Of a DNA stretch of 64,000 bases, positions 62,478 through 64,000 are shown piece by piece; position 1 is the first letter of the stretch; each line of letters begins with the position of its first letter. Under the pieces are notes generated by a model, which was not told where the DNA came from, made no database searches, and saw only the letters and a program-made list of their open reading frames with translations. Source of the stretch: Salegentibacter sp. R32 (lineage in GTDB: Bacteria; Bacteroidota; Bacteroidia; Flavobacteriales; Flavobacteriaceae); contig NZ_RXOM01000018.1 in the NCBI RefSeq assembly GCF_008692195.1, positions 186,001 through 250,000 on the forward strand, given 5' to 3'. The position numbers were made by a program, and so were the translations under genes.

Positions 62478-62562
62478 GGTTTTTGTTTTTATAGTTAGTT
62501 GAAGTAAATGTAAATAATAAGAATTTTCACTCACGAGTGTTTAACTATCAATTAACTAAGAA

Positions 62563-64000
62563 TTAATACTTATTTGGGTTTTTGAGAATGTCTGCCGATC
62601 GCTCTTTATGATTTTTTAAGGTTTCGGGATTCATTTTATTCAATAAACTCATCATCATATTCATTCGTTGATTGTCTTTGAAATGCTCACGTTTATCATC
62701 TAAAAAATTCCAATAAAGGGAGTTAAATGGGCAAGCTTTTTCACCTTCTTTTTTGTTTACATTATAATGACAATCTTTACAGTAGTTACTCATTTTGTTA
62801 ATGTAACTTCCGCTGGAAACGTAAGGTTTTGTGCCCACAATGCCACCATCAGCAAACTGGCTCATACCACGAGTGTTGGGCATCTCTACCCATTCAATTG
62901 CATCGATGTAGATACCCAGATACCAAGCATCTACTTCATCTGGATGAATTTGAGCCAGCAATGCAAAATTTCCCGTGATCATTAACCGCTGAATATGATG
63001 TGCGTAAGCTTCATCTAAACTTTGCTTGATCGAATGATGAAGACAATTCATTTTCGTTTCAGCATTCCAATAAAAATCGGGAAGTTTATTTTGATTGTTA
63101 AGCTTGTTGCTTCTGCGATAACCGGGCATTTCTTTCCAGTAAATACCGCGCATATATTCGCGCCAACCTAAAATTTGTCTTACAAAACCTTCTACTTGAG
63201 AAATATCGATCTCAGTCTTATTTTCGTGATAAGTATCGACCACTTTTTCAATAACTTCTTGCGGAGAAAGCATTTTAGAATTCATCGCAAAAGAAAGGCG
63301 AGAATGAAATAAATAGATTTGCTCGGTATGCATCGCATCTTGATAATCGCCAAAATGAACCAACAAATTATCGCAGAAATAATTAAGTACTTTTAAGCAA
63401 TCTGGTCGAGAAGTTGGCCAGTTGAAGTTTTTCTCCTGAATGCTTCCCATCGTTTTAATGTCTTGCTGCTTGATTTGCTCAACAATTTTAAAAACATCTT
63501 TTCTGAAGCCTTTTTCGTGCGGAATTTCCGGTTGGCCTTTCCATTTTTTGCGATTGCTTTTATCGAAATTCCATTTACAACCTTCCGGGTTTTTTTTATT
63601 TTGCATTAAAATAGAATGTTTTTTACGCATATCACGGTAAAAATATTCCATGGTCATTTCTTTCTTTCCTTCGTAAAATTCAGCTAAATCGGTTCGAGAC
63701 GTGTAAAAATGTTCGGTATCGAAAGCTTCCGTTTCAATTTCTAAATTTGAGCAAAAATCTTTTAATTGTTCATCTAAACGATATTCATCGGGAAGTTGAT
63801 ATTCAAATTTTTCAATTTCATATTTATCGATCAATTGCTGAAGATTTTCCAAGAGATCCTGTTTATTTTCTTCTGCATCGATCTCATAATAAATGACTTG
63901 ATGACTTTTGTCTTTTAAGTATTCATAGAAATTACGCATTGAAGCGAAAAAGACCACCACTTTTTGAATATGATGAACTGTATAATCGGTTTCTTGACGC
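62563..64000 (-). CDS. Cryptochrome/photolyase-related FeS protein (runs off the window)
   Basis: The frame is open up to base 64000 and continues past it: the in-frame residues before the GTG at 63960 (RQETDYTVHHIQK) fit the family N-terminus, so 63960 is not the start. At least 478 aa lie in the window. Marks: CKDCHYNVNKKEGEKACPF (three Cys of the [4Fe-4S] cluster) with a fourth in MNCLHHSI, GWREYMRGIYWKEMPGYRRSN and HIQRLMITGNFALLA. It fits the bacterial FeS-containing 6-4 photolyase/CryB group, which binds FAD and repairs or senses light damage. Confidence 0.9.
   Translation of the reverse strand, partial: RQETDYTVHHIQKVVVFFASMRNFYEYLKDKSHQVIYYEIDAEENKQDLLENLQQLIDKYEIEKFEYQLPDEYRLDEQLKDFCSNLEIETEAFDTEHFYTSRTDLAEFYEGKKEMTMEYFYRDMRKKHSILMQNKKNPEGCKWNFDKSNRKKWKGQPEIPHEKGFRKDVFKIVEQIKQQDIKTMGSIQEKNFNWPTSRPDCLKVLNYFCDNLLVHFGDYQDAMHTEQIYLFHSRLSFAMNSKMLSPQEVIEKVVDTYHENKTEIDISQVEGFVRQILGWREYMRGIYWKEMPGYRRSNKLNNQNKLPDFYWNAETKMNCLHHSIKQSLDEAYAHHIQRLMITGNFALLAQIHPDEVDAWYLGIYIDAIEWVEMPNTRGMSQFADGGIVGTKPYVSSGSYINKMSNYCKDCHYNVNKKEGEKACPFNSLYWNFLDDKREHFKDNQRMNMMMSLLNKMNPETLKNHKERSADILKNPNKY

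Overview
The window is a piece of the chromosome of a marine-type Flavobacteriaceae (phylum Bacteroidota), species not identified. Signs of this are a low-GC sequence (estimated by eye), the short Bacteroidota-type RpoD, type IX secretion parts (PorT and the plug protein), the lipid-anchored TamL, a complete Na+-NQR locus, few Shine-Dalgarno sites, and several TTTG/TAnnTTTG promoter boxes. Almost all of it is compact housekeeping DNA; the only clearly accessory stretch is about 50.6-52.6 kb. Gene calls rest on reading the translated proteins; no database search was possible.

Layout. 0-14.4 kb is mostly minus strand: rpe (cut by the window edge), a BLUF blue-light sensor, rpoD, proline synthesis proCBA, rpsO-pnp, accD, fbaA, tamL, a divergent SpoU rRNA methylase, porT and ubiE. 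14.5-25.1 kb holds trkA-trkH (K+ uptake), purT, an aminotransferase, a fatty-acid desaturase, an RCK_C membrane protein, rsmG, pruA and an NRDE protein. 25.1-27.7 kb is apaG, a DUF3667 membrane protein and the T9SS plug protein. 27.9-35.3 kb is nqrABCDEF, a small conserved gene and apbE (the flavin transferase that matures NqrB and NqrC); nqrC carries a one-base frameshift here. 35.3-40 kb is a tightly overlapping operon gpmI-thioredoxin-HAD-map-NUMOD4/HNH protein-methyltransferase. 40-45.1 kb has a Tat-type M15 peptidase, two GNATs, clpP, tRNA-Gly(TCC), a lipoprotein propeller, glutaminase and PepE. 45.2-50.6 kb has two CarboxypepD_reg-like paralogues, a DUF6702 protein, an M1 peptidase, tatA and a PAP2 phosphatase.

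50.7-52.6 kb is AT-rich accessory DNA: a PemK/MazF-like toxin gene coupled to an unfamiliar 151-aa upstream gene, and a second overlapping pair of unknown genes. 52.6-61.2 kb is a kynurenine-degradation cluster (kynU, kmo, oxalocrotonate decarboxylase/hydratase, 2-aminomuconate deaminase, aminomuconate-semialdehyde dehydrogenase, an atypical SDR, ACMS decarboxylase, O-methyltransferase). The dioxygenase that opens 3-hydroxyanthranilate is absent from the window, and the gaps between genes are filled with palindromic repeats and terminators. 61.3-64 kb has lipoproteins, a 53-aa acidic lipoprotein, a 52-aa membrane protein and a cryptochrome/photolyase-related FeS protein running off the right edge.

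The items most worth a second look are the nqrC frameshift, the toxin-like pair, the SDR that lost its Tyr/Lys catalytic residues, AccD without its zinc-ribbon cysteines, the HNH-like gene coupled to map, the palindromic repeats in the kynurenine cluster, and TAnnTTTG boxes exactly four bases before start codons.
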